Source: Thermostichus lividus PCC 6715
Lineage (GTDB): Bacteria; Cyanobacteriota; Cyanobacteriia; Thermosynechococcales; Thermosynechococcaceae
DNA: 64,000 nt
Reading direction: 5' to 3'
Assembly: GCF_002754935.1 (NCBI RefSeq)
Contig: NZ_CP018092.1
Location: 1,054,001-1,118,000 of the forward strand
Translations under genes and position numbers: made by a program
Shown: positions 29,457-38,881 of the stretch, piece after piece
Layout: each line of letters opens with the position of its first letter
How positions within the stretch are numbered: position 1 is the first letter of the stretch
Notes under the pieces: generated by a model
What the model was told of the DNA's origin: nothing
The model's database searches: none
Seen by the model: the letters and a program-made list of their open reading frames with translations, nothing else

Positions 29457-29552
29457 TGGCCGACTGCCCCACTCCCACAAGAGAAAACGCCACCTTAACG
29501 AGTGACAAGGTTGCCTTCCCTAGGATAGGCGGTTTTGGCAGCCCAAGTAAAT

Positions 29553-29566
29553 GTATAACGCGATAC
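29553..29566 (+). promoter_or_regulatory. NtcA-type binding site
   Basis: GTATAACGCGATAC is a perfect GTA-N8-TAC palindrome, the site of the nitrogen regulator NtcA. It lies 193 bases upstream of the amt start codon. A well-placed -10 hexamer (TAN3T 20-24 bases downstream) is not obvious. Confidence 0.6.
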
Positions 29567-29759
29567 AGATTTTCAGCGGGCAGAACTGGTGCAATCAAAG
29601 GTTAACTGCGGGTCAAGGCTTAATTTGACTTAAGCCACACAACAGTCATGATTTTCTGTCGTGCTGTTGCGCCACAACTGTGGTTGCCTGCTGCGAAGTC
29701 TCCTCCGCTCAAATCGTTTGCAAGCCTTGTCTTTTGTCCATCCGTTGAGAACGAAAGCG

Positions 29760-31190
29760 ATGTCCAAGTTAAAACTGAAACGTGCTAGACGGCAAAAGCG
29801 ACCGTTACTAGATTGGCAACCCAACATCCGCTGGCGATCGCCAGCGCTTGTCGCTTGCATCCCCCTTGCCCTCATTATTGTTGCCGTTTGGGGTGTCGCA
29901 GCACAGGCACAGGATCAACCCCTTACTCCTGAATACGTTCAAGGGGTACTCAATACCATTTGGGTGTTTATTGCCGCCGTCTTGGTGATTTTCATGAATG
30001 CTGGCTTCGGGATGCTGGAAACCGGCTTCTGTCGCCAGAAAAACGCAGTGAACATCCTCTCGAAAAACTTGATTGTCTTTGCCTTGGCCACCTTGGCCTA
30101 CTGGGCCATTGGCTTTTCCTTTATGTTTGGTACCGAAGGAAATGCCTTTATTGGCTTGGGGGGCTTTTTCCTTAGCAGTGAAAATCCAGAAACCTACGGC
30201 CTCGCTCCCTTTCCAGAAGGCTTAGCGATCCCGGTAGCGTTTCTGTTCCAAGCAGCCTTTGCCGGTACGGCTGCCACCATTGTTTCTGGGGCAGTTGCCG
30301 AGCGCGTCAAATTCATTGACTTTTTAATCTTTAGCTTGCTGCTCACAGGCATTTCCTATCCCATCAGTGGTCACTGGGTCTGGGGTGGCGGCCTGCTATC
30401 TGATATGCCCTTCCTGGGTGAAGAGGTTGCCTTTTCTGACTTTGCAGGCTCCACGGTGGTTCACGCCGTAGGCGGTTGGGCGGCTCTGATGGGGGCAGCG
30501 TTCCTAGGACCGCGCATTGGCAAGTACGCCGCCGATGGCACCCCCAATGCACTCCCAGGGCATAACATGGGCTTTGCGATGCTGGGGTGTTTAATTCTGT
30601 GGATTGGCTGGTTTGGCTTTAACCCAGGGTCTGAACTCGCTGCCAATGAAGCGGTACCCTATATTGCTGTAACCACCAACCTTGCGGCGGCAGCGGGCGG
30701 TGTTGCGGCAACGATTACCGCGTGGGTGGTCATTGGCAAGCCCGATTTATCCATGATTATTAACGGCATTCTTGCTGGCTTGGTCTCCATTACGGCACCC
30801 TGTGCTACCGTTTCCTACTGGAGTGCCGTGGTCATCGGTGCCATTGGTGGTGTCATTGTCGTTTACTCTGTCCTCTTCTTTGATCGGATTAAAATTGATG
30901 ATCCTGTTGGTGCCACGTCGGTTCACCTTGTCTGTGGGACGTGGGGAACCCTAGCGGTTGGTTTATTCCATAAAGAACTGGGATTGCTCACAGGTCATGG
31001 GGTTACCCAGCTCATTGCCCAAGTCATTGGCATCTTAACGGTTGGTGGTTTCACGGTGTTGATGACGAGCATCTTCTGGCTGGCACTGAAGCAAACCCTT
31101 GGCATTCGCGTGTCGGAAGAAGAGGAGCTAAAAGGTTTAGACATTGGCGAGCATGGCATGGAAGCCTACAGTGGCTTCCTGAAGGAGTAG
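29760..31190 (+). CDS. amt: Ammonium transporter
   Basis: 476 residues from ATG 29760; the longer frame upstream is not family-like. A signal-like first helix ends VAAQAQ, followed by 11 membrane helices. Amt signatures include [41 protein letters not shown] (conserved pore His) and [18 protein letters not shown] (second His). It brings NH4+/NH3 into the cell. An NtcA box upstream and a terminator downstream frame it as a single-gene unit. Confidence 0.94.
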   Translation: MSKLKLKRARRQKRPLLDWQPNIRWRSPALVACIPLALIIVAVWGVAAQAQDQPLTPEYVQGVLNTIWVFIAAVLVIFMNAGFGMLETGFCRQKNAVNILSKNLIVFALATLAYWAIGFSFMFGTEGNAFIGLGGFFLSSENPETYGLAPFPEGLAIPVAFLFQAAFAGTAATIVSGAVAERVKFIDFLIFSLLLTGISYPISGHWVWGGGLLSDMPFLGEEVAFSDFAGSTVVHAVGGWAALMGAAFLGPRIGKYAADGTPNALPGHNMGFAMLGCLILWIGWFGFNPGSELAANEAVPYIAVTTNLAAAAGGVAATITAWVVIGKPDLSMIINGILAGLVSITAPCATVSYWSAVVIGAIGGVIVVYSVLFFDRIKIDDPVGATSVHLVCGTWGTLAVGLFHKELGLLTGHGVTQLIAQVIGILTVGGFTVLMTSIFWLALKQTLGIRVSEEEELKGLDIGEHGMEAYSGFLKE

Positions 31191-31205
31191 CCGGCCATAC
31201 AAGTT

Positions 31206-31234
31206 TGGAGTTGAACCACTCTGGTGGTTGACTC
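31206..31234 (+). repeat. Perfect stem-loop after amt
   Basis: GGAGT-TG-AACCAC pairs with GTGGTT-G-ACTCC around a short TCTG loop. It has no T-tract of its own and precedes the main terminator, so it may protect the 3' end of the amt transcript. Confidence 0.5.
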
Positions 31235-31255
31235 CATTGCCCTAGGTGGTTTTTA

Positions 31256-31283
31256 CTGCCCTCCTCGGGGGGGCAGTTTTTTT
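31256..31283 (+). terminator. Intrinsic terminator of amt
   Basis: ACTGCCC pairs with GGGCAGT around CTCCTCGGG, followed by a run of seven T. It lies about 66 bases after the amt stop. Confidence 0.8.
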
Positions 31284-31287
31284 ATCT

Positions 31288-32001
31288 CTAGGCAAAATCA
31301 ATGCGGCCATAGCGGGCAACGATATCCGATTGCCCGGTTTGCTGCTGTGTTTGCCATGCCCATAGCTGATCGCCAAGGGAAAAATGCCACCACTCGTTCG
31401 GATGGCGTTGAAACCCGGCGTTGGTCATCGCTTGGTTGAGTCGCTGACGACGTTCGGCAATGTTCTTGGCATGAGCTAAATGGGGGTGGCGATCGTAAAA
31501 GTCAGGATAAGAGCGTTCCGATAGTTCATCAATTGCCCCGCCCATGTCTAGGAGAGTGCCTGTCTCATCGACGAGGGTGAGATCCACCGCTGCGCCGGTA
31601 CTGTGGGGAGGAGGCTGTTGCGGGTCTTGACTGGGAATGGCCCAAAACAAATACACTTGCTCCCATAGGGTGGTGGCAAGGGACCCATCTATCTGTTGGG
31701 GATTAAGATCGCGCTGGGTGCAGAGTTCCCGAAAGGTGTGCTCCACCATGAACTGCTGCACGGCTACCGGTCGATAGGCATCAAAAATTGCTAATCGCCA
31801 ACCGTAGCTCATGAGGGATGCTTGAGCTGCCTCTAGGGCAGTAATGACGCCCACGCGCAGCCAGAAGGGGGACGCATTACCGTAGGGGGCACCCACCTGC
31901 TGATAGGGATGGGGAGACAAACGTACAATCCCCTCGGGAATCGGGGCGAGGGGTTCACCACACTCATGAATGGGAACACAGGTGTAGGGTTTTTGCCCCA
32001 T
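31288..32001 (-). CDS. D-alanyl-D-alanine dipeptidase-like protein (VanX/M15D)
   Basis: 237 residues. The zinc ligands and catalytic Glu are likely in PHSTGAAVDLTL (H-x6-D) and NEWWHFSLG (E-x2-H). The segment FDAYRPVAVQQFM is also typical of VanX-type dipeptidases, which split D-Ala-D-Ala. No signal peptide is visible, so it is probably cytoplasmic. It is followed in transcription order by nothing on its strand before the amt terminator; psb27 lies 6 bases upstream. Confidence 0.85.
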   Translation of the reverse strand: MGQKPYTCVPIHECGEPLAPIPEGIVRLSPHPYQQVGAPYGNASPFWLRVGVITALEAAQASLMSYGWRLAIFDAYRPVAVQQFMVEHTFRELCTQRDLNPQQIDGSLATTLWEQVYLFWAIPSQDPQQPPPHSTGAAVDLTLVDETGTLLDMGGAIDELSERSYPDFYDRHPHLAHAKNIAERRQRLNQAMTNAGFQRHPNEWWHFSLGDQLWAWQTQQQTGQSDIVARYGRIDFA

Positions 32002-32007
32002 ACGGCA

Positions 32008-32412
32008 CTAGCTATTGGCTTCCCGCTCAAGCGCCAGTTCAACTTGCTTAAATTCCTGTTCGAGGCGGGCCTTTAATTTTTCAGGGAGGGGGCGGTTGGG
32101 ATAAGAGCTATAGTGACCGGCTAGGGAGTTCAGCGCCGTCTGCATGGTTGTAAAGGACGCTAAGGAGCGCAGAGACTCATCGCGGCGGTACAGGGCGAAA
32201 AAGTCGTTGAGCTTCTTGCGGGCGTCGGCTTGAGCCGCTTTCTTGCCGGGGTCATTCTCCGGTAGGGCGATCGCCTCGCGTAAGCTCCCAATCAAGGTTA
32301 ATGTATCCTGCCGAAAGTTACCGCTCAAGCCCGCTGGCACATTGGCACAACTGGTGAGCAGTAGGGAAAAACTCAGGAAAATGACGCAAACGGCGACCCA
32401 AAAACGCTTCAT
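32008..32412 (-). CDS. psb27: Photosystem II assembly lipoprotein Psb27
   Basis: 134 residues from ATG 32412. The lipoprotein signal MKRFWVAVCVIFLSFSLL ends in lipobox LLTSC. The mature part is an acidic/basic four-helix-type domain containing NFRQDTLTLIGSLREAIAL and DARKKLNDFFALYRRD, matching Psb27. It binds CP43 on the lumenal side during photosystem II assembly and repair. The VanX-like gene follows after 6 bases on the same strand, so the pair may share a transcript. Confidence 0.92.
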   Translation of the reverse strand: MKRFWVAVCVIFLSFSLLLTSCANVPAGLSGNFRQDTLTLIGSLREAIALPENDPGKKAAQADARKKLNDFFALYRRDESLRSLASFTTMQTALNSLAGHYSSYPNRPLPEKLKARLEQEFKQVELALEREANS

Positions 32413-32516
32413 AGCAAACCCCAACAAGAGATCTGCACAGCCATCGTAGCTATGCACAATGCTGATTTTAACCCATGACGGTTTCGAGAACGATCCACAA
32501 CGCTCTGGCCTAGGGA

Positions 32517-33523
32517 TCACGAGCAATGGGCTGGGGTGTCTGAGGCCGCAAGGATATGCAAACGCACCGCTTTGCCGCCTAGGTCTATTTGCACCATATC
32601 ACCGGAGAGTAAATCCAGTGCCTCTAATAGTGCCTGTAGGTGGGGCGTGCTGGCGCCAGCCTCGGTGTAGAGGCGATCGCTTAACTGACTGACCCGCTGC
32701 CATGTGGTATAAAGACGGGCAATGGTGCTCTCTAACTGTGCGGCTTGCTGGAGGAGATCCGCGAGGGTGTGTAGTTGGCCAAGCCGTTGGGCTTCTGCCA
32801 GTACCTGCTGTAGATCCACGGGGTGGCATTCAGGGCTTGAATGTGTGGGGCTGCCTCGAGGTAACGCCCCAACTGCCGCGCTGTAGCGGTGACCTGTTTG
32901 ACGGTGTCAACACTTGGATCTCTAACCAATTCCTGGGTGAGTTCTTGCTGCTGATCCGCGGGGAGTTTACGGAGTTCTTTGACCAATGGCGCTACATAGC
33001 GGGGGGCAAGGGTGCGATCGCTCGCTTTTTCGCGAACAATGGTGGGTAACAGGTCGGAGTTGAGGGCAGTCCACTGCTCCTGTAGTTGGCGAACCTCGCG
33101 ATGGGTAATGCGATCGCCCTGTTGCGCCGCATCGGTAATGAGGGCTTGGACTTCGGGGTCGGCAGCGGCGGTTTCTAAAAAAGCCCGTTTGCTAAAGCGA
33201 GAAATAGCTTCGGGGGGAAGGGGACGCTGGGTTAGTAGCTCATCGGCGCGATCGGCCAACTGAATCAGATCGTAGGCACGGCGCTTGCTAATGTCGTGTT
33301 CCTGTAGCCAGTGGCTAAAGCCTACTCCCCGTTCATCGCCTTGATGGCGGTAGCGATCGCGCACCGCCCGTAAAATTTGCCCCCGCCAAATCTCCGTTTG
33401 CAGATCAAAGCGTTCACACACCTGCCACGCTTGGCGCACCTGCTGTAAAAACTCCGCTTCAGTGAGAGAGGCATCCGCAGCAGGGAGAGGCAAGACAAAA
33501 TCAGGGGTTGGCTCCATCGACAT
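32517..33523 (-). pseudogene. Uncharacterised protein with HTH-like segment, frameshifted
   Basis: The first frame (33,523 down to about 32,820) and the second (down to 32,517) join as NATP + VDLQQVLAEAQRLGQL if one C is added to the CCCC run near 32,819. The joined protein is about 335 residues. It is rich in charged helices. The segment FSHWLQEHDISKRRAYDLIQL looks like a helix-turn-helix, and DAAQQGDRITHREVRQLQEQW like a coiled coil. I do not recognise a named family. The indel may be a sequencing error. Divergent from argC. Confidence 0.6.
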
Positions 33524-33604
33524 GAATGCTTGAGGACAGATCCGGCAGTATAAGCGAACTGGTGAAAAAACGGTACACTAAGGGCAACAACAAGGGAGTG
33601 AGGT

Positions 33605-34657
33605 ATGGGCGATCGCATTGCGGTTGGCATTATTGGGGCATCGGGGTATGGTGGCATTCAACTGGTGCGTTTACTGCTAGATCATCCCTACGCGGACATT
33701 ACCTATCTGGGGGGCGAAGGTAGCGCGGGTCGCCCTTACACTGAGTTGTATCCCCATTTGCAAGGACGGGTGAATTTAACGGTTGAGCCAGTGGATGTTG
33801 CCGCTATTGGCGATCGCACCCAAGTTGTATTTTTATCCCTCCCCAATGGCCTTGCCCTCACCCTCGCTCCGCAACTGTTAGCGCGGGGCTGTAAGGTACT
33901 GGATCTCTCGGCGGATTATCGCTTTCAGAACCTCAAAACCTATACCCAGTGGTATGGCACCGAGCGGGATGATGCTGCGATTGCCGCACAGGCGGTGTAT
34001 GGCCTACCGGAGCTTTATCGCGATCGCATTGCCAAAAGTTCCCTGATTGGCTGTCCAGGGTGTTACCCCACAGCCAGTCTGCTGGCGCTTGCCCCCTTGA
34101 TCAAACAGGGGCTTATTGAACCTAATACCGCAATTATCGATGCCAAATCCGGCACCTCCGGCGGCGGGCGTCAAGGCAAAGTGAATTTGTTGCTGGCGGA
34201 AGCCGATAATTCTGTAGCCGCCTACAATGTTGCCCGCCACCGCCATACCCCTGAAATTGAAGCCATCTGTAGCGATTTATCAGGGCAGTCGGTGTTGGTA
34301 CAGTTTACCCCTCACCTTATCCCGATGCCGCGGGGGATTCTTGCCACGGTGTACGCGACTCTGCGGGATCCAGGTCTGGTACGGGAGGACTTAATCACCA
34401 TTTATCAAGCGTTCTATCGTCATTCGCCCTGGGTCAGTATTTTGCCGCCAGGCATCTACCCGCAAACCAAGTGGGCGTGGGGCACCAATGCCTGCTTCAT
34501 TGGCATTGAGGTGGATGAACGCACTGGACGGGTGATCGTTATGTCGGCTATCGACAACCTGATGAAGGGGCAAGCAGCGCAGGCAATCCAGTGTTTGAAT
34601 ATCATGATGGGGTGGCCGGAAACCCTTGGCCTACCTCAAGTAGCCTTTTACCCCTAA
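33605..34657 (+). CDS. argC: N-acetyl-gamma-glutamyl-phosphate reductase
   Basis: 350 residues. The NADP-binding start is [18 protein letters not shown]. The catalytic Cys is in [16 protein letters not shown]. The C-terminal HTPEIEAI and [15 protein letters not shown] blocks are conserved. Third step of arginine synthesis. The RBS-like AAGGGAGTGAGGT stands before ATG 33605. Confidence 0.94.
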   Translation: MGDRIAVGIIGASGYGGIQLVRLLLDHPYADITYLGGEGSAGRPYTELYPHLQGRVNLTVEPVDVAAIGDRTQVVFLSLPNGLALTLAPQLLARGCKVLDLSADYRFQNLKTYTQWYGTERDDAAIAAQAVYGLPELYRDRIAKSSLIGCPGCYPTASLLALAPLIKQGLIEPNTAIIDAKSGTSGGGRQGKVNLLLAEADNSVAAYNVARHRHTPEIEAICSDLSGQSVLVQFTPHLIPMPRGILATVYATLRDPGLVREDLITIYQAFYRHSPWVSILPPGIYPQTKWAWGTNACFIGIEVDERTGRVIVMSAIDNLMKGQAAQAIQCLNIMMGWPETLGLPQVAFYP

Positions 34658-34830
34658 ACCTCGTCAGCATTCACTAGGGGCAGGCACTCCCCTCGGAGGA
34701 GTTCGGTACTCGCAGCACTGAGGTCTAAGCTGAACGCCCACAGGACACGGCCAACACACACCCCCACCAGAAAAGGCGCTGTGCCCAAGCTCAGTAGTAG
34801 GGTCGTGGGATAATGGGGCGATCGCGGCAT
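34654..34830 (-). CDS. Small membrane protein (58 aa)
   Basis: 58 residues from ATG 34830, one base after the TAA of the upstream DUF7219-like gene. One hydrophobic helix ([25 protein letters not shown]) is followed by an acidic tail. The spacing argues for translational coupling and so for a real gene. Family unknown. The end overlaps argC by 4 bases. Confidence 0.45.
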   Translation of the reverse strand: MPRSPHYPTTLLLSLGTAPFLVGVCVGRVLWAFSLDLSAASTELLRGECLPLVNADEV

Positions 34831-34831
34831 T

Positions 34832-35110
34832 TTAGTCCCCAGCGGTCTCATCGGGTGGGTTAGGCTCATAGTCCAACAACATTTCGCGGGATTTTTTTAA
34901 CTGCTTCCAGAGCGCTTTGATTTCGTTATAGGCCTCTTGAGGGGGCAACTTACCACCCGTTTCCAACCCACAGATGTAACTCACCCGCTGAGCAAACTCC
35001 TGCAAATTGGCATTAAATGCCAAATTTTGCGGCGTAAAGTTACCGTGATAGCGACTGGTAGGGTACAAAAACTTGTCTTTATCAAATTCTGGTTGGGGCA
35101 GTTCAGACAC
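34832..35110 (-). CDS. DUF7219-like small protein
   Basis: 92 residues. The block FLYPTSRYHGNFTPQNLAF followed by NANLQEFAQRVSYICGLETGGK and EAYNEIKALWKQLKKS is a conserved small cyanobacterial protein; I assign DUF7219 from memory of the family pattern. Soluble and helical, function unknown. It is followed one base later by the 58-residue membrane protein gene. Confidence 0.7.
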   Translation of the reverse strand: MSELPQPEFDKDKFLYPTSRYHGNFTPQNLAFNANLQEFAQRVSYICGLETGGKLPPQEAYNEIKALWKQLKKSREMLLDYEPNPPDETAGD

Positions 35111-35245
35111 AGGAGTAGCCCTTTGGCAAATGAATCTACTAACTATTCTATCAACACTTGCGGGATCACTGGCGCTGTAGGGTTCCGACAGGGCTTAGCA
35201 AATACAAAAATCGCCCTTCTTTTTGGTGGGTTGGGGCGGCACCCC

Positions 35246-35371
35246 CATCGCTGCGCATGTGGGGCTAAACTAGACCGAGACCCAAACGTGGCAATCAACA
35301 TAGGGCAGGTGGCATTCAATACCAAGAATATGTTGGAAATCATCTGCGTGATAGCCGAAATTATTGGGTAA
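35246..35371 (+). pseudogene. TnpB C-terminal remnant
   Basis: The plus-strand text HRCACGAKLDRDPNVAINIG matches the zinc-ribbon plus RuvC-III tail of TnpB-type proteins (CxCG then DRDxNxAINI). Upstream there is no matching frame beyond a short stretch, so only a decayed 3' piece remains in this gap between the DUF7219-like gene and the methyltransferase. Confidence 0.5.
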
Positions 35372-35479
35372 AGGTGACTCGGTTTGAACCAGTTGCCTCA
35401 TACCACCAAGGCTCTTCTCCCTCACGCCAATGAGGAGGGTCAATTGGTGAAATTTGGTTTATTTATGGAGTGTTGGTTG

Positions 35480-36817
35480 ATGGCCACTGATGCTGATCTA
35501 GAGAAAGTTCGCCGCCAGTTTGACTATGGTCCGTATCCACGCATTGCCCTTGACAAGTCGCCTAAGGATAACCCCAATGTTCTGTTTGTTCATGATCTGG
35601 TCACCGCCTTTTATCTGAGGGATCGTCGTGTCCCCGAGACCCGTGGCAAACGCATTCTTGATGCGGGGTGTGGGACAGGCTATAAGTCCTTGGTGCTGGC
35701 GATCGCCAATCCGGGGGCAGAAATTGTCGGCATTGATTTGTCGGCGGAATCCGTCAAATTGGCGGCGGAGCGCTTGAAGTTTCACAACATTGAGAATGTC
35801 TTCTTTGAAACCCGCTCCATTTTAGAGTTACCCACCTGGGCAGAGCAATTTGATTACATTAACTGCGATGAGGTGCTGTACCTATTGCCCGATGCCGTAG
35901 AGGGGTTACAGGCGCTTAAAAGTGTCCTCAAGCCAGAGGGCATTCTGCGCACTAATTTGCACAGTGCGTTCCAACGGTTTCCCTTTTATCGCGCTCAAGG
36001 TCTCTTTCGTTTGATGGGACTGATGGATGGTAACCCCGAAGACTTAGAGATGGAAATCGTGCGGGAGGTGATGCAGGAACTCAAAGACGGCGTGGACTTA
36101 AAAGCACGGGCATGGAACCCCCATTACAACGATGTCAACGATGCCAGCAATGAAGCCCTGTTGGCCAATCATCTTCTCGTTGGGGATAAGGGCAGCACGA
36201 TCCCTGAGATGTTTGCCTACTTGGCGGCGGCTGATCTGGAGTTCATTTCGATGGTTAACTGGCGCCATTGGAACCTGTTGGATCTGTTTAGGGATCCTGA
36301 GAATTTACCGACCTTTTTAGCCTTGAGCTTGCCAGATGTGCCCTTACAGGTACAACTCGAGATGTACGAACTGATTCATCCAGTGCATCGCCTTTTAGAT
36401 TTTTGGTGTGGGCATGGTGGCACTAAGGCTGAGGTTGCGCCCCTTGAAGAGTGGTCAGAAACGCAATGGCAGCAGGCCACTATCCACCTCCACCCGCAGT
36501 TGCGAACCGCCGAGATCAAGGAGAAATGGCTCAATTACTTAAGCGATCGCCTGATTGTGGATTTAGGCACCTTCATGAGTGCTGCTAGCCCTAGCTCGGT
36601 GTACATCGATCCTCTTGGGTTGGCCACTCTCCTACCCTTGTTTGAGGGATCACTACCCTTTACAGCGCTATGCGATCGCTACCGGCAACTCTCACCCCGT
36701 GATCCCGTCACCCTTGACCCCCTTGAGCCTGCCGCTGCGCAACAGCAATTACGGGCACTGCTGACCCGCTTAGAAACAGGCTTATTTGTTCTTGTCAGTC
36801 CTAATTGGGGCGAATGA
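35480..36817 (+). CDS. Class I SAM-dependent methyltransferase with long C-terminal region
   Basis: 445 residues from ATG 35480. The SAM motif is RILDAGCGTGYKSLVLA, followed by the acidic motif II GIDLS. CDEVLYLLPD fits motif IV. About 220 residues follow the Rossmann fold with no recognised domain. Substrate unknown; similar two-part cyanobacterial proteins are annotated only as methyltransferases. It converges on the CofE-like gene, overlapping by 17 bases. Confidence 0.78.
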   Translation: MATDADLEKVRRQFDYGPYPRIALDKSPKDNPNVLFVHDLVTAFYLRDRRVPETRGKRILDAGCGTGYKSLVLAIANPGAEIVGIDLSAESVKLAAERLKFHNIENVFFETRSILELPTWAEQFDYINCDEVLYLLPDAVEGLQALKSVLKPEGILRTNLHSAFQRFPFYRAQGLFRLMGLMDGNPEDLEMEIVREVMQELKDGVDLKARAWNPHYNDVNDASNEALLANHLLVGDKGSTIPEMFAYLAAADLEFISMVNWRHWNLLDLFRDPENLPTFLALSLPDVPLQVQLEMYELIHPVHRLLDFWCGHGGTKAEVAPLEEWSETQWQQATIHLHPQLRTAEIKEKWLNYLSDRLIVDLGTFMSAASPSSVYIDPLGLATLLPLFEGSLPFTALCDRYRQLSPRDPVTLDPLEPAAAQQQLRALLTRLETGLFVLVSPNWGE

Positions 36818-37976
36818 GAACGATGGGGGTTTGCTCATCGGCATTACCGGCCGGGTTTTTGCGCAGGGCAGCGGTCAATAGCTGTGGCGATACGCCCGCA
36901 CTTGCCGCCAGCACTTTGACCGCACCGAGATCGTTGACATCGACAATGGCTACCCCAAGACCTGTTTTGGCCGCGAGGTCGTCCACTACCACTTGGGGGT
37001 TGGCAGGTCCCATGACAATAAATTGATCGTAGGGGGGTAAGGTGCCGGTGACATCATCAATGAGTCGCGCTTGCTCTCCGGCCAACTGGTAAAATCCACC
37101 CCGATAGCCAAATAGTTTGGCGATCGCCCCACCTAAGAAGGCCAGCAGCACCCGTAGCTCGCCTACCTCCTCAACCAGAGCTTGCATCCCACAGGCCGTG
37201 GCAAGGCTAGAGGTCGGCAAAAAGAACTGACACACCCGCGTAGCCACCCAGCCCGGTGTTAACTGCGCCGGATCCTTGAGGCGACCTTGGATGATGGCGA
37301 TCGGCGTTTCGCCAATGGCCACAATATCTCCCGCTTGGGCGTGGGGGAGCACGTAGCGATTGACAACCTCCAGCGGCACATCTAGGGGTGTGAGTAAGTG
37401 GGTGCGAATGGGCAGCACTTGACAGCCTTCCGCCGGCCGCCACACACCGCTTTCCCCCTTGGCTGGAAATTTCAGGGGGATAAATTCATGGTGGGTCTTG
37501 GCAAAGCGACCATGGGGACCATAGGCAACGTAATGCACCTTAACCCAAGCTGCCTGCACGTCTGCCACATTCACCCCCCGCAGATCCACCCGCAGTTCAA
37601 CACTGGTTTGCTTTGTGGATTTCACAATATAGGCAAACCAATAGCCATCGGCGCGGGGGGCAAATTCGGGTTCTGGGTGCCGGGGGGTAACGTACACCTC
37701 TGTTTGAATGGTGTCCACGGCGCTGTCGGCCAAGAGAACTACTTCAGCCGTGAGATTCGGCACCATGACTTCTAGCCCACGGTGCGGATTGCTCAGCCCC
37801 AACTGGCCGACAAAGCGATAGTGCTGCGGCTCGTAAATTTCAAGGTTCCACACGGCAGGAATAATCTCTAAGGGATGGGCTGGCCGCTTACGATAGCGCC
37901 ATTCCAACCCTAGAGCCACTAGTGCTGCCAGTACCCCAACTCCGGCTGCGCCAAGGGCAATCAGTTGAGCGACCAT
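36801..37976 (-). CDS. F420-0:glutamate ligase-like (CofE-type) protein
   Basis: 391 residues. An N-terminal membrane helix (about residues 3-25) and a beta-rich region of about 150 residues precede a CofE-like domain. That domain contains VVNRYVLPHAQAGDIVAIGETPIAIIQGR and the C-terminal VAIVDVNDLGAVKVLAAS. Cyanobacteria often carry this gene without a full F420 pathway, so the reaction may differ. Divergent from the DUF1350 gene. Confidence 0.72.
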   Translation of the reverse strand: MVAQLIALGAAGVGVLAALVALGLEWRYRKRPAHPLEIIPAVWNLEIYEPQHYRFVGQLGLSNPHRGLEVMVPNLTAEVVLLADSAVDTIQTEVYVTPRHPEPEFAPRADGYWFAYIVKSTKQTSVELRVDLRGVNVADVQAAWVKVHYVAYGPHGRFAKTHHEFIPLKFPAKGESGVWRPAEGCQVLPIRTHLLTPLDVPLEVVNRYVLPHAQAGDIVAIGETPIAIIQGRLKDPAQLTPGWVATRVCQFFLPTSSLATACGMQALVEEVGELRVLLAFLGGAIAKLFGYRGGFYQLAGEQARLIDDVTGTLPPYDQFIVMGPANPQVVVDDLAAKTGLGVAIVDVNDLGAVKVLAASAGVSPQLLTAALRKNPAGNADEQTPIVLIRPN

Positions 37977-38051
37977 ACCGTCTCCTATTACACCGTTGTC
38001 CGCGTATTCGTTACATTACAGTTAATTGCGCACGTTTGGAGGTCAATCATT

Positions 38052-38828
38052 TTGGAATGGCAAGAGGTGCGTGGCAACTGGCTGTTGGTGCCACGTCGTC
38101 CCGTGGGCTGGATTCATTTTCTTGGGGGAGCCTTTGTGGCGGCAGCCCCCCAGTTGACCTATCGGCGATTGCTGGAGCACTTAGCCAGCGTTGGCTATGG
38201 CATTATCGCTACCCCCTTTGTGAATACCTTTGATCACGCGGCGATCGCCCTTGAGGTGCTCAACAAACTTGACTATGCCCTTGACTGGCTGGAGTACCGC
38301 CAAAACTACCCCCCTGGGTTGCCCATCTACGGGCTGGGGCACAGTATGGGCTGTAAGCTCCACCTGCTGATTAATAGCCTCTACGATGGCGATCGCGCCG
38401 GTAATATATTTATGGCCTTCAATAACTACGCCGCCAGTCAATCCATTCCTTGGATGGAGAACCTTGCGCCGGTGGGCGTTGAATTCAGCCCCAGCCCCAA
38501 AGAAACAGAACACCTGATCCAAGAGCGCTACCCCGTCCGCCGCAACCTCCTCATTCGCTTTCAAGAGGATGACATTGACCAAACAGCCCGCCTGCGTAGC
38601 CTCTTAAAAGCCAAATTTGCCGATCTGGTCACTGCCTTAAGCCTACCGGGCAATCACCTGACCCCCCTCAGCCAAGGACTCAACTGGCAAGTGGGGGCAG
38701 AATTTTCCCCTCTAGATGCGATCGGGCAATGGCTGCGGCAAAGCCTTTTTCCCGAAATGCAGGTTTTAGAGGCGTGCCTAGATGATTGGCTGAACCCAAG
38801 CCGCACCCTCAGCCGCCGTCTGCCATGA
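38052..38828 (+). CDS. DUF1350-family alpha/beta-hydrolase-like protein
   Basis: 258 residues from TTG 38052, chosen because relatives begin near EWQEVRGNWLLVPRRP; ATG 37965 is an alternative that overlaps the divergent neighbour. The GxSxG-like nucleophile elbow is GLGHSMGCKLH, and the final active-site His is likely in LPGNHLTPL. The family occurs in cyanobacteria and plastids; its substrate is not known. Confidence 0.8.
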   Translation: MEWQEVRGNWLLVPRRPVGWIHFLGGAFVAAAPQLTYRRLLEHLASVGYGIIATPFVNTFDHAAIALEVLNKLDYALDWLEYRQNYPPGLPIYGLGHSMGCKLHLLINSLYDGDRAGNIFMAFNNYAASQSIPWMENLAPVGVEFSPSPKETEHLIQERYPVRRNLLIRFQEDDIDQTARLRSLLKAKFADLVTALSLPGNHLTPLSQGLNWQVGAEFSPLDAIGQWLRQSLFPEMQVLEACLDDWLNPSRTLSRRLP

Positions 38829-38831
38829 CGT

Positions 38832-38880
38832 GGCACAATCCTATAAGACCCCCTCAACATTACTCGTGAAGGATTGTGCC
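38832..38880 (+). promoter_or_regulatory. 11-bp perfect inverted repeat at the trpB start
   Basis: GGCACAATCCT (38,832-38,842) and AGGATTGTGCC (38,870-38,880) flank 27 bases. The 3' arm ends one base before the preferred GTG start at 38,882. It could be an operator or an mRNA stem affecting initiation. Confidence 0.5.
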
Positions 38881-38881
38881 T

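Noticed and set aside
34937-35371. 144-residue plus-strand frame
   Set aside because: Its first half is antisense to the DUF7219-like gene; only the TnpB-like tail has meaning.
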